Assembly: GCA_964529265.1 (NCBI GenBank)
Contig: CAZGVW010000008.1
Span: 1 to 22,303 of the forward strand
DNA length: 22,303 nt
Source: CAZGVW01 sp964529265
GTDB lineage: Bacteria > Planctomycetota > Phycisphaerae > Phycisphaerales > UBA1924
Direction of reading: 5' to 3'
The translations under genes were made by a program, and so were the position numbers. The stretch's first letter is position 1. Every line of letters begins with the position of its first letter. The notes under the pieces were generated by a model. It worked only from the letters and a program-made list of their open reading frames with translations, was not told where the DNA came from and did no database searches. Below are positions 1-7,260 of the stretch, one piece after another.

Positions 1-5
1 GCAAG

Positions 6-97
6 CGGAGAGGGGGGGATTCGAACCCCCGATACAGAGTGATACTCCGTATAACGGTTTAGCAAACCGTCGCCTTCAGCCACTCGGCCACCTCTCC
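6..97 (-). tRNA. tRNA-Ser (anticodon GCT)
   Basis: Read on the minus strand this folds as a class II tRNA of 92 nt. The acceptor stem pairs GGAGAGG (91-97) with CCTCTCC (7-13), and the discriminator base is G at position 6. The anticodon loop reads TTTGCTAAA, giving anticodon GCT for serine AGC/AGT codons. A long variable arm and the T-loop GTTCGAATC are visible. CCA is not encoded: the bases after the discriminator are CTT, so the 3' end must be added by tRNA nucleotidyltransferase. A likely promoter lies about 55 nt upstream. Confidence 0.97.
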
Positions 98-159
98 GTA
101 TGGTGTTCTCCGTTCGCGTGTCAGGACCGTGCATGGCCGGAGTCGCCCGGCCGAAGTCG

Positions 160-188
160 AGTGTAGGGCCTGGCTGCGATTCCGACAA
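160..188 (-). promoter_or_regulatory. sigma70-type promoter for the tRNA-Ser gene
   Basis: On the minus strand TTGTCG (183-188) is followed after exactly 17 bp by TACACT (160-165). Each hexamer matches the consensus at four of six positions. Transcription would start near 153, about 55 nt before the tRNA. The promoter lies just after the terminator of the upstream same-strand gene, the arrangement expected for an independently expressed tRNA. The match is by eye only. Confidence 0.45.
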
Positions 189-214
189 TTTGCCCTTGCC
201 CCCGCGTCGAGCAT

Positions 215-252
215 CCAAAAGAGCAACCGGCCGCCGTGGGCGGGCGGCCGGT
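215..252 (-). terminator. Rho-independent terminator of the small coiled-coil gene
   Basis: A perfect 10-bp stem pairs ACCGGCCGCC (226-235) with its complement at 243-252 around a 7-nt loop. Read on the minus strand it is followed by TGCTCTTTTGG, a short T-rich run. It sits about 75 bp past the stop codon of the gene at 329-613 and just ahead of the tRNA promoter. Confidence 0.6.
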
Positions 253-328
253 CGCGACGTCTCTTTCATTGTGAGCGGAAGCGCAAGTCGAAGTCAGATC
301 GCCTTCGACGCCTCCTCGGTCCGTGGGC

Positions 329-613
329 TCAGTCCGCCCCCTCGTGCTGGTCGGCGTCGTTCTGTGCCTTGAGCATCTTCCGAAGGTACGAGTTCTCGCG
401 CCGCGTGGCCTCGAGGTCGAAGACGAGGTACTTCACGCTCAGGCGCAGGTAGTCGAGCGAATCCTGCAACTGGCCGACGGTCTTGCGCATCCTGTCGTGG
501 CGCTCCCGTGTTTCCGAGGCCAGCGCCTCGAGGCGGGCGCGTTCGGCCGGGGGGAGTTGATCGATCTGCCGGATCAGATCGCCGAGTTTCTGCTGGAAGT
601 CCTGCTCGCTCAC
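329..613 (-). CDS. small coiled-coil protein of unknown function
   Basis: This 94-residue protein starts at a GTG and is preceded by a purine-rich stretch (GGGAGAGG) that could serve as ribosome binding site. It is almost all predicted helix, highly charged, with heptad-like spacing of Leu, Val and Ile from about residue 18 to 85, for example LDYLRLSVKYLVFDLEATRR. It has no signal peptide, membrane segment or cysteine, so it is probably cytoplasmic. I do not recognise a named family; the overall look is like small coiled-coil proteins such as ZapA, but no diagnostic motif supports that. It is a single gene with its own terminator, between the tRNA and a DUF3553-like gene on the same strand. 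Confidence 0.7.
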   Translation of the reverse strand: MSEQDFQQKLGDLIRQIDQLPPAERARLEALASETRERHDRMRKTVGQLQDSLDYLRLSVKYLVFDLEATRRENSYLRKMLKAQNDADQHEGAD

Positions 614-859
614 GGCCCTCTCCCTTCTTCACGCCTCTCTTTGGTTTTCCGTCCGCGCGCGGGGCGGACGCCTACCCAAGAGATACAGCGCCCGCGCCGC
701 AGTGCGAGCGGAAGACGCTCCAGCGCGGCGGAATATCCGGCCGCCCGATAAGAGCGCCCCGTGGCCTGAAAAAGGGCTGAAATCGCCCGGCGCCGACGAC
801 CAGCGCCCGCGCCTCGCGGCGGCGTCCCTGGTTCCGTCTGCAACGGATGTTGTGATCCG

Positions 860-1447
860 TCAACGCGAGGCGTCGAACCGCCGCATCGCCTGCGCTCCCG
901 CCGCAGGCGCCCCCGCCGCGGCACGCGCCAGCGCCGCCGGATCCACGCGCCGCGCCTCGCCCACAAGACGCTTCAGATGGGCGTCGCGTTCGCCCTCGAA
1001 GCGTTGAAAGTGCTGCTCCAGCTCCTGCCGGTTGTACTGGCTGAGCGGGTCGCTCAGGCCCGATTGCGCCGCGGCCCAGTCCATCAGCGCCGCACCGTCG
1101 CGCCCGAAGCGATAGAGATCCAGCGTCGCCCGCAGCCGCGCCTCCAGCGAAGCGAAGGGATCCCGCGTCTCCTCCGGCAGCCGCACCAGCGCATCCACAG
1201 GCGACGCGCGCTCCAGCTCCGCCAGCCAGCCGCCTCCTCCCGCCGACGCCGTCTCCGACGCCGGCCGAAGGTCCGCGTGCGCCGTCGAGAGCGTCTTGAG
1301 CCCGGCGCGGTCGAACCGGATTCCCAGCTTCTGGGCCGATCGCCCGTCCTGCGTGGTGCTCTGGACCGAAACGATCTGCCCCACGCCCCATTCGGGTCGG
1401 GAGGCATGAACGACACGATCGCCGTATGCGAAGGTGGCCTTGAACAT
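860..1447 (-). CDS. DUF3553-like protein with CarD/Tudor-like N-terminus
   Basis: The protein has 195 residues from ATG 1447. The first 60 or so residues (FAYGDRVVHASRPEWGVGQI, then a strand ending IRFDRAGLKTL) match the pattern of DUF3553: a small SH3/Tudor-like beta-barrel related to the RNA-polymerase-interacting domain of CarD, with the P-x-W-G-x-G turn. The rest is helical and charged, with a linker rich in Ala and Gly, and has no motif I can name. The reading frame stays open to 2074, but that extension runs antisense across rpoZ and its promoter, and the recognisable domain begins at Met 1447, so I use that start. There is no good Shine-Dalgarno. A role at nucleic acid or RNA polymerase is possible from the fold only. 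It is divergent from rpoZ. Confidence 0.7.
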   Translation of the reverse strand: MFKATFAYGDRVVHASRPEWGVGQIVSVQSTTQDGRSAQKLGIRFDRAGLKTLSTAHADLRPASETASAGGGGWLAELERASPVDALVRLPEETRDPFASLEARLRATLDLYRFGRDGAALMDWAAAQSGLSDPLSQYNRQELEQHFQRFEGERDAHLKRLVGEARRVDPAALARAAAGAPAAGAQAMRRFDASR

Positions 1448-1562
1448 GGAGACTGGCTTCTGATCAACGGCGCCGAGGGTGCGAGCCGGACGCGGATCCG
1501 CACCGCGCTGGATTCCCCACTGGCCGCCCCCTGGCGCCGCGCCGGGAGGGCCGGGCGGCTCG

Positions 1563-1591
1563 TTGCCGCCGGATCGGGGGCATGATACACT
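1563..1591 (+). promoter_or_regulatory. sigma70-type promoter upstream of rpoZ
   Basis: TTGCCG (1563-1568) is followed after exactly 17 bp by TACACT (1586-1591), the same -10 hexamer as in the proposed tRNA promoter. Transcription would begin near 1598, giving a leader of about 100 nt before rpoZ. It lies in the divergent gap between the DUF3553-like gene and rpoZ. The call is by eye. Confidence 0.42.
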
Positions 1592-1697
1592 TACCGGTTC
1601 ACCTCGGCGCGGCTCCGAGCCCTCTTCCTTCAGATTCCCGTTCGAGTAAGCAGGTGATCTCGGCTCGCGCCGGACCACATCCGGAGATTCCAACGGC

Positions 1698-1919
1698 ATG
1701 ATCGATGCTCTCAAGGGCGATGAGATCGTCAAGAAGGTGGGCGGACGCTTTGCGCTCTGCTCCCTCATCCAGCGCCGCCTCGTCGAACTCATGGAGGGCG
1801 CCCGGCCCCTCGTCGAGCGCGACGGCCGCACCGATCTCGAACTCGTGATCGACGAGATCCTCATGGACAAGATCGCCGTCGCCCCGCTCGGCGATGGCCA
1901 GCCCGCGGCTTCGCACTGA
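1698..1919 (+). CDS. rpoZ: DNA-directed RNA polymerase omega subunit
   Basis: A 73-residue protein, within the usual size for omega, which binds the beta-prime subunit and helps RNA polymerase assembly. The core pattern is VGGRFALCSLIQRRLVELMEG followed by ARPLV, matching the omega signature (N/G-R-F-x-L-x-x-x-x-x-x-R-x-x-x-L-x-x-G, then P-x-V). The acidic C-terminal helix DLELVIDEILMDKI is typical of planctomycete versions. The usual A-R-x-T-V-E-D start of proteobacterial omega is absent. The ATG has a possible GGAG about 12 nt upstream. The coaC-type flavoprotein follows after 32 bp; rpoZ next to coaC/coaBC is a common bacterial arrangement and supports both calls. Confidence 0.88.
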   Translation: MIDALKGDEIVKKVGGRFALCSLIQRRLVELMEGARPLVERDGRTDLELVIDEILMDKIAVAPLGDGQPAASH

Positions 1920-1951
1920 GCGGCTCTCGGCTGCCCGCGCCCAATCCACAC

Positions 1952-2542
1952 ATGGCCTCCGCGCACGAACCACCCGAACTGCGCGATGCGCGACTCATCG
2001 TCTGCGTCACCGGCGGCATCGCCGCGTACAAGGCCGCTGCGCTCGTCAGCCGGCTTGCCCAGGCCGGCGCACACGTCACCGTGTGCATGACGGCTTCCGC
2101 CACGCGCTTCGTGGCGCCCCTCACCTTCCAGGCCCTTTCCGGCCGTCCCGTCTACTCAGACCAGTGGACGCACATCGAGTCGAGCGACCCGCAGCACATC
2201 GCCCTCGCGAAATCGGCCGACGCCGCGGTCGTCGCGCCCTGCACAATGGACTGCATGGCCCGCCTCGCGCACGGATTCACCGATGACGTCGTCACCCTCG
2301 TCCTGAGCGCCGTCGATCGCCGCCGCGCCCCGGTCCTCCTCGCCCCCTCCATGAACGAGGTCATGTGGCGCCAGCCCGCCACGCAGCGCAACCTCGAAAC
2401 CCTCCGCGCCGATGGCTGCACCATCGTCGGCCCCGGCGATGGCTGGCAGGCCTGCCGCGCCGTCGGCCCCGGACGAATGTCCGAGCCCGATGAAATCTTC
2501 GACGCCCTCGTCGCCGCGCTCCGCGCCCGCAAGCCGCGCTGA
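1952..2542 (+). CDS. coaC: phosphopantothenoylcysteine decarboxylase-type flavoprotein (CoaC domain only)
   Basis: This 196-residue HFCD-family flavoprotein should decarboxylate 4'-phosphopantothenoylcysteine to 4'-phosphopantetheine in coenzyme A synthesis, using FMN. Visible motifs are the N-terminal VTGGIAAYK nucleotide loop (19-27), the active-site His82 in PQHIALAKSAD, the substrate motif APSMNEVMW (131-139) with Asn135, and the flap GWQACRAVGPGRMSEP with catalytic Cys168. In the flap, ACR replaces the more common ACG. In many bacteria this domain is fused to CoaB (phosphopantothenate-cysteine ligase); here the protein stops after the CoaC part and no CoaB follows, so the ligase must be elsewhere. 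It lies 32 bp downstream of rpoZ. No Shine-Dalgarno precedes the ATG, so translation may depend on rpoZ. Confidence 0.88.
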   Translation: MASAHEPPELRDARLIVCVTGGIAAYKAAALVSRLAQAGAHVTVCMTASATRFVAPLTFQALSGRPVYSDQWTHIESSDPQHIALAKSADAAVVAPCTMDCMARLAHGFTDDVVTLVLSAVDRRRAPVLLAPSMNEVMWRQPATQRNLETLRADGCTIVGPGDGWQACRAVGPGRMSEPDEIFDALVAALRARKPR

Positions 2543-2634
2543 CGCCCGTTGACGCCCCAGCGCCTCGGCGCGCCAAGCCGCCCGATCCGGTAGCATCGCC
2601 ACTTCCGGCGCACTGCGCCTACAGGAGGTCGGCC

Positions 2635-3813
2635 ATGAGCGAGATGTCCCGCGGGCCCGTCACCTGGTCCGAACTCACCGCAGGACTCATCTGGCCCCGC
2701 ATCTTCCGCGCTGCGCCGCTCGCCCTGCACCCCTCGCGGATGCTCATCGCCTTCATCGCCGTCGCGCTCATGATGGCCGTCGGCACAACCTTCGATTCCA
2801 TCGCCGGCCCCATCGCGCCCGAGTTCACGCCGCCCGATACGCCCATGGGCCTCTTCCGCGCCATCCTCGGCGCCGGCGCGGCCGTCGTCACCGGGTTCTC
2901 GTTCAGTGGCGCCGCCCGGGCACTCGGCGCCCTCGCCGAAATCGTCTCCGCCTATCCCTGGCGCACCGCCCTCCTCTTCCTCCTGCTCATTCCATTTTGG
3001 GCGGGGGCCGGCGTCGCCATCTGCCGCATGGCGCTGTGCGACGCCGCCGCTGAAATGCGCCTTTCCGCCGCCGAGGGCCTCGCCTTCTCACTCCGCCGCA
3101 TCGTCCACGGATTCCTCGCCCTCGCCATCCCCGCGCTCCTGCTCGGCCTTCTCGCGCTCGTCCTCGCGGTCGCGGGCCTCCTCCTCCTCCGGCTTCCCGT
3201 CGTCAACATCGTCGGCGCGCTGCTCTACGGCCTCTTCCTCATGGGCGGCCTCGCCTTCGTCGCGCTCGGCCTCATCTACATCGTCGGCAGTCCGCTCATG
3301 CTCCCCGCCATCGCCGCTGAGTCCGCCGACTGGGTTGACGCCATCCAGCGCGCCTACGCCTACGTCCTCGGCCGCACCGGACGCCTCGCGGTCTACTACC
3401 TCGTCGCCATCCTCTTCGGCGCGATCGTCATCTTCGTGGCGCACCTCATCTTCCGCGGCGGCGTCAACCTCACCGCCCGCCTCGCCTTCGCCTGGGCCGG
3501 CCTCGAGCGCCCGCTCCACGACGTCGCCGGCGGCGTCAACTCCTTCGCCGACAGCCTCCCGCGCCGCGCCACCGATCTCTCCGGCAGCGACCGCGGTATG
3601 GCGGCCATCATCGGCCTCTGGGAGAAGATCGTCGCCGTCCTCTTCGGCGCCTTCGTCCTCAGTTACTTCTTCTGCGCCTCCTCCATCGTGTACCTCTTCG
3701 CCCGCCGCGTGAACGACGAGCAGGACTTCCACGAAATCTGGCTCCCCGGCATGATCCCCGGCGCCCTGTCTCCCACCGCCGAGCCCGCCGCGGATGCGCG
3801 CCGCTCCAATTGA
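2635..3813 (+). CDS. multi-pass membrane protein of unknown function
   Basis: The 392-residue protein is mostly hydrophobic, with about six membrane segments at roughly residues 36-54, 111-130, 160-185, 194-220, 252-272 and 332-355. A charged region (about 275-330) lies between the last two, and the C-terminal 35 residues are hydrophilic and Pro/Ala-rich. No transporter or enzyme motif is recognisable. The start is well supported by AGGAGGT (2623-2629), 5 nt before the ATG, one of the best ribosome binding sites in the window. The next gene begins within a few bases of its stop, suggesting cotranscription. I do not recognise the family; it may be a lineage-specific inner-membrane protein. Confidence 0.8.
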   Translation: MSEMSRGPVTWSELTAGLIWPRIFRAAPLALHPSRMLIAFIAVALMMAVGTTFDSIAGPIAPEFTPPDTPMGLFRAILGAGAAVVTGFSFSGAARALGALAEIVSAYPWRTALLFLLLIPFWAGAGVAICRMALCDAAAEMRLSAAEGLAFSLRRIVHGFLALAIPALLLGLLALVLAVAGLLLLRLPVVNIVGALLYGLFLMGGLAFVALGLIYIVGSPLMLPAIAAESADWVDAIQRAYAYVLGRTGRLAVYYLVAILFGAIVIFVAHLIFRGGVNLTARLAFAWAGLERPLHDVAGGVNSFADSLPRRATDLSGSDRGMAAIIGLWEKIVAVLFGAFVLSYFFCASSIVYLFARRVNDEQDFHEIWLPGMIPGALSPTAEPAADARRSN

Positions 3814-3821
3814 CCCACCCC

Positions 3822-4178
3822 ATGTCCCCAGCCGCGGAAGCACACGGCTCGATCGACGCCGATTCCCCCGAGGCCCGCGCCATCCTCCTCGCCGGCCGCC
3901 TCGCCGAATCCGGCGTCGCCCCACTCGCGCTCTTCGCGGAGTCCGCCGACCCGGACGATTCCCCCCGCGGCTGGCGCGAACTCCACGCCCGCGAATCGGA
4001 CCTTCCCGGCCTGATCCTCGCCGCCCTCAAAACAGCCGGCCCCCGCGGCCGCGTCACGCTCATGGCCCTCGATCGCGTGCTCAAAGTCGAGTGCTCCGCC
4101 CACCAGTGCCTCTGGTGGACAACCGATGAACCCACCGCGGCAGCATTGCGGGGCCCGGGAGGGAGCGGGCGCCGATAA
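3822..4178 (+). CDS. small protein of unknown function, coupled to the membrane protein gene
   Basis: A soluble protein of 118 residues from ATG 3822. An in-frame TTG at 3810, overlapping the upstream stop codon, would add four residues and is an alternative coupled start. The N-terminal half is acidic and Ala/Pro-rich. The C-terminal half has a recognisable strand-helix rhythm (VTLMALDRVLKVECSAHQC, then LWW). No signal peptide or membrane segment is present and I do not recognise a family. The reading frame is supported by its position: it fills the gap between two well-supported genes on the same strand with almost no non-coding sequence. No Shine-Dalgarno is visible. Confidence 0.55.
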   Translation: MSPAAEAHGSIDADSPEARAILLAGRLAESGVAPLALFAESADPDDSPRGWRELHARESDLPGLILAALKTAGPRGRVTLMALDRVLKVECSAHQCLWWTTDEPTAAALRGPGGSGRR

Positions 4179-4235
4179 TCACGGGCCGCCGAAGTCTCGC
4201 CCATTTGTCATCGTCGCCAGGAGCGCGCGCCACCC

Positions 4236-6020
4236 ATGTCCGATCGCCCGCTGACTGTCATTCACGTCACCCACGAAGCCGTGGAGCACATCGGCGGCAT
4301 CGGCACGGTGCTCGAAGGGCTCATCACCAGCCCCATCTATCAGAAGGCCGTGCGCCGATCCATCCTCGTCGCGCCCCTCTGGGATTTCGGCCCTCACGCC
4401 GATCCATTGCGCCGCCTCGGCCCGCACGCCGCGCGCCTCGAATACAGCGGCGTCGATGATGTCGATCGCGAAGGCCTCGCCGCGCGCCTGAAGCCCGTCG
4501 AGTGGGCCTTCAACACGCGCCTGGTCTACGGAACCCGCCGCTTCGAGAGCCACACCGATTCCGGCCGCACCGGCGAGGCCGAACTCCTCCTCGTCGATCT
4601 CCGCGCCCCCAACCACCACCGCATCCATCGCTTCAAGGAACTCCTCGCCCAGCGCTGCGGCCTCGACGCCTTCCGCTTCGGCCACGACGGCGATTTCGAG
4701 CAGTGGCTCGCCCTCGCGCCGCCCGCCTTCGCCGCCCTCAACGCCCTCCTCACCGATGACGACTTCCCCGCCGTCGTCATCAGCCACGAATACATGGGCA
4801 TGTGCACCGCCCTCCTCGCCGCGCTCGATGAGAAGCGCCGATTCCGCACCGTCTTCCACGCGCACGAGTGCTCCACCGCGCGGCGCATCGTCGAGAGCCA
4901 CCCCGGCCACGATTCCGCCTTCTACCCCGCCATGCGCGACGCCCTCGCCCGCGGCAAGCGCGTCGAGCAGGTCTTCGGCGACCAGGCCGATCACGGCCGC
5001 CACGCCCTCATCCGCCTCGCCCACCGCCTCGATGTCACCCTCGCCGTCGGCGACGAGACCGCGAACGAGATGCGCTTTCTCTCCGATGAGATGGCCGCGA
5101 GCCGCGTCGAGGTCTGCTGCAACGGCGTCCCCGCCGCCCGCGTCGATCTCGATTCGAAGCGCCGCTCCCGCGAGCTCGTCGATCGCTGGCTCAAGAACGT
5201 CCTCGGCTTCCGGCCTGATCATCTCTTCACCCATGTCACGCGCCCCGTCATCAGCAAGGGCCTCTGGCGCAACCTGAAACTCTGCGCACACATGGAGCGC
5301 CGCCTGAAAGACCGAGGCGAGCGCGCCGCCTACCTCCTCCTCACCTGCGGCGCCGCACCGCGCACGCGCGACATGGTTGAATCCATGGCGAAGCGCTACA
5401 ACTGGCCCCGCGACCACCACGAGGGCTATCCCGACCTCACCGGCCCCGAGATTCCCATCTGGCACACCATGGCCATCTTCAACAACCCCGGCCGCCCCGG
5501 CGCCGGCGCGGTCACAGCCCTCATGGTGAACCAGTTCGGCTTCACGCAGGATCGTTTGGGCGCCGCAGCCCCCGCCGAAATCACCATGGGCGACCTCCGC
5601 CGCGCCGCCGACGTCGAGTTCGGCCAATCCGTCTATGAACCCTTCGGCATCGCGCCCCTCGAGCCCCTCCACGCCGGCGCCATCGCCGTCGTCAGTTCAG
5701 TCAGCGGCTGCCGCTTCTTCGCCGAGCGCGCCATCACCGAACTCGGCCGCAACGTCGAGAAGACCCACAACCTCCTCGTCGCCGATTACACGCGCGACGT
5801 CGGGCCCGATCCCCTCCACCTCACCCAGGCCCGGCGCGACGTCATCGAGGAGCGCGTCGCCGAGGAACTCGCGCCCATCCTCATCGACCGCCTCCCGCGC
5901 ACCGACAACGACCGCCTGCGCCTCCTGGAAACCGGTCAGGCCCTCGCCGCCCGCATGGGATGGGACCGCGTCTGCGAGAAGGAGTTCCTCCCCGCCCTCC
6001 GCTCGATCTGCAGGCAGTAG
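4236..6020 (+). CDS. GT-B glycosyltransferase, starch/glycogen synthase-like (GT5/GT3 type)
   Basis: This 594-residue protein has the layout of a glycogen or starch synthase, which transfers glucose from a nucleotide sugar to an alpha-1,4-glucan. The N-terminal domain opens with VIHVTHEAVEHIGGIGTVL, corresponding to the donor-binding glycine loop, and carries FHAHE (207-211). The C-terminal Rossmann domain has VCCNGVP, then a segment like the GRYEFSNKG region of GT3 enzymes (HVTRPVISKGLWRN). It ends with the catalytic E-x7-E motif, Glu468 and Glu476 in YEPFGIAPLE. It is longer than bacterial GlgA (about 480 residues), and the exact donor and product cannot be told from sequence. An AGGAG lies about 12 nt before the ATG. 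It is convergent with thiG. Confidence 0.75.
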   Translation: MSDRPLTVIHVTHEAVEHIGGIGTVLEGLITSPIYQKAVRRSILVAPLWDFGPHADPLRRLGPHAARLEYSGVDDVDREGLAARLKPVEWAFNTRLVYGTRRFESHTDSGRTGEAELLLVDLRAPNHHRIHRFKELLAQRCGLDAFRFGHDGDFEQWLALAPPAFAALNALLTDDDFPAVVISHEYMGMCTALLAALDEKRRFRTVFHAHECSTARRIVESHPGHDSAFYPAMRDALARGKRVEQVFGDQADHGRHALIRLAHRLDVTLAVGDETANEMRFLSDEMAASRVEVCCNGVPAARVDLDSKRRSRELVDRWLKNVLGFRPDHLFTHVTRPVISKGLWRNLKLCAHMERRLKDRGERAAYLLLTCGAAPRTRDMVESMAKRYNWPRDHHEGYPDLTGPEIPIWHTMAIFNNPGRPGAGAVTALMVNQFGFTQDRLGAAAPAEITMGDLRRAADVEFGQSVYEPFGIAPLEPLHAGAIAVVSSVSGCRFFAERAITELGRNVEKTHNLLVADYTRDVGPDPLHLTQARRDVIEERVAEELAPILIDRLPRTDNDRLRLLETGQALAARMGWDRVCEKEFLPALRSICRQ

Positions 6021-6031
6021 GCCTTGGTAGG

Positions 6032-6051
6032 AGCGGCTCTCCAGAGCCGCT
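6032..6051. repeat. REP-like palindrome between convergent genes
   Basis: AGCGGCTCT (6032-6040) and AGAGCCGCT (6043-6051) are perfect inverted complements separated by two bases, preceded by GGTAGG. The sequence GTAGGAGCGGCT recalls the 5' part of REP elements known from pseudomonads and xanthomonads. It fills the 38-bp gap between the convergent glycosyltransferase and thiG genes and could serve as a bidirectional terminator, although no T-run follows on either strand. Only one copy is in the window. Confidence 0.5.
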
Positions 6052-6058
6052 GAGCCTC

Positions 6059-6916
6059 TCACTCACCAGGGATGTACGAAATCACACCCTCCCACGGTGA
6101 CGACGCCGTCGCATACTTCTTCTTCCCGATCCGTCCCGCCAGGTACGCCTGCCGCCCCGCCACGCACGCATGCCGCATCGCGTGCGCCATGAGCACCGCG
6201 TCCTTCGCGTGCGCGATCCCCGTGTTGAGCAGCACGCCGTCCGCCCCCAGCTCCATCGCGTGCGTCACGTCGCTCGCCGTCCCCACGCCCGCATCCACGA
6301 TCACCGGGTACGCCGCGTCGCCTTCCTTCAACAACTCCAGGCACAGCGCGATGTTCGCCGGATTCAGCACGCCCTGCCCGGAGCCGATCGGCGACCCCGC
6401 CGGCATCACGCTCGTCGCGCCAGCCTCCTTGATGCGCAGCGCCGCGATCGGGTCGTCGCTCGTGTACGCCAGCACTTCGAATCCATCCGCCACCAGTTCC
6501 CTGCACGCCTCCAGCGTCCCGACCGGGTCGGGCAGCAGCGTTTTGCGGTCGCCCAGCACTTCCAGTTTCACCCACGATTGCCCCGGATTCTCCAACTGCG
6601 CGAGAATCTCCCGCCCCAGCCGCGCCACGCGCACCGCATCCTCCGCGCTGAAGCACCCCGCCGTGTTCGGCAGAATCGTGTACCGCACCGTGTCCAGAAA
6701 ATCGAGAATGCTCCGCCCCTGCGCATCCACAAGCCGGTCCCGCCGCACCGCAACCGTCACCACCTCCGCGCCGCCGGCGTCCAGCGCGCGCTGCATGGTT
6801 TCGTAGTCCCGATACTTCCCCGTCCCCACGATGAGGCGGCTCGCGAACGAGCGCCCCCCGATCGCGAGCGGCGCCGACGCGGGGTCCGAAACCGGCTTCG
6901 ATTCAATCGTGCGCAT
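6059..6916 (-). CDS. thiG: thiazole synthase
   Basis: ThiG condenses 1-deoxy-D-xylulose 5-phosphate, dehydroglycine and ThiS-thiocarboxylate into the thiazole phosphate of thiamine. The 285-residue sequence covers the whole TIM-barrel: SRLIVGTGKY at residues 27-35, the Schiff-base Lys117 in WVKLEVLGD, LLPDP, then MPAGSPIGSGQG, VDAGVGTASD and GVLLNTGIAHA for phosphate and substrate binding. Usual length is about 255-270; the extra residues are at the N-terminus. I chose ATG 6916, with GAGGGG 6 nt upstream; the adjacent in-frame TTG at 6919 is less likely. It is downstream of thiS with a 38-bp gap, so the two should be cotranscribed. No thiF, thiH/thiO or thiC is in the window. Confidence 0.95.
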   Translation of the reverse strand: MRTIESKPVSDPASAPLAIGGRSFASRLIVGTGKYRDYETMQRALDAGGAEVVTVAVRRDRLVDAQGRSILDFLDTVRYTILPNTAGCFSAEDAVRVARLGREILAQLENPGQSWVKLEVLGDRKTLLPDPVGTLEACRELVADGFEVLAYTSDDPIAALRIKEAGATSVMPAGSPIGSGQGVLNPANIALCLELLKEGDAAYPVIVDAGVGTASDVTHAMELGADGVLLNTGIAHAKDAVLMAHAMRHACVAGRQAYLAGRIGKKKYATASSPWEGVISYIPGE

Positions 6917-6954
6917 CAAATCCCCTCGCAGCGGCCCTCAGCCGCGCTCACACT

Positions 6955-7155
6955 TCATCCACCGCCAACCAGCGTGACAATCTCAACCTCGTCCCCCGCC
7001 GCCAGCCGATGCTCCGCGTGCCGCGCCTTCGGCACAACCTTCCGGTTCACCTCCACAGCGCACGCGGCTTTCCCCAGGCCGCGCCGGTCCACCAGTTCGG
7101 CCACCGTCGCCTCCGCCGCCACGTCCTCAGGCTTTCCATTCACCACGATCCGCAT
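6955..7155 (-). CDS. thiS: sulfur carrier protein ThiS
   Basis: A 66-residue ubiquitin-like protein that carries sulfur as a C-terminal thiocarboxylate for thiazole formation by ThiG. It begins MRIVVNGKPEDV, has the middle segment ACAVEVNRKVVPKARH with the V-N-x-x-V-V-P pattern, and ends in DEVEIVTLVGGG. The terminal Gly-Gly needed for adenylation is present, with one additional Gly. Length is normal. No Shine-Dalgarno is obvious. It lies directly upstream of thiG. No TPP riboswitch is seen in the short divergent gap to the next gene, so control of this pair is not visible in the sequence. Confidence 0.93.
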   Translation of the reverse strand: MRIVVNGKPEDVAAEATVAELVDRRGLGKAACAVEVNRKVVPKARHAEHRLAAGDEVEIVTLVGGG

Positions 7156-7247
7156 CGGAACGCCATTGTAGGGGGCGCAAGAGGGGGCGCCCTCACCCGC
7201 ATACAGTTGTGTAGCGGGCCGCTTCCGGTGGCGGCGCGAACGGCGGA

Positions 7248-7253
7248 AGGAGG
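7248..7253 (+). promoter_or_regulatory. strong Shine-Dalgarno fixing a GTG start
   Basis: AGGAGG lies 7 nt before GTG 7261. The frame is open further upstream (to 7009, antisense to thiS), but this site and the hydrophobic anchor that follows show the true start is the GTG. Confidence 0.8.
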
Positions 7254-7260
7254 CACAGCA

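Noticed and set aside
4179..5672. A 497-codon minus-strand open frame opposite the glycosyltransferase gene
   Set aside because: Composition is Gly/Ala/Glu-rich without motifs, and the plus strand encodes a recognisable GT-B enzyme in the same place.
7156..7260. TPP riboswitch upstream of thiS
   Set aside because: The gap is only about 105 bp and contains no CTGAGA or other conserved THI-box core on the minus strand.
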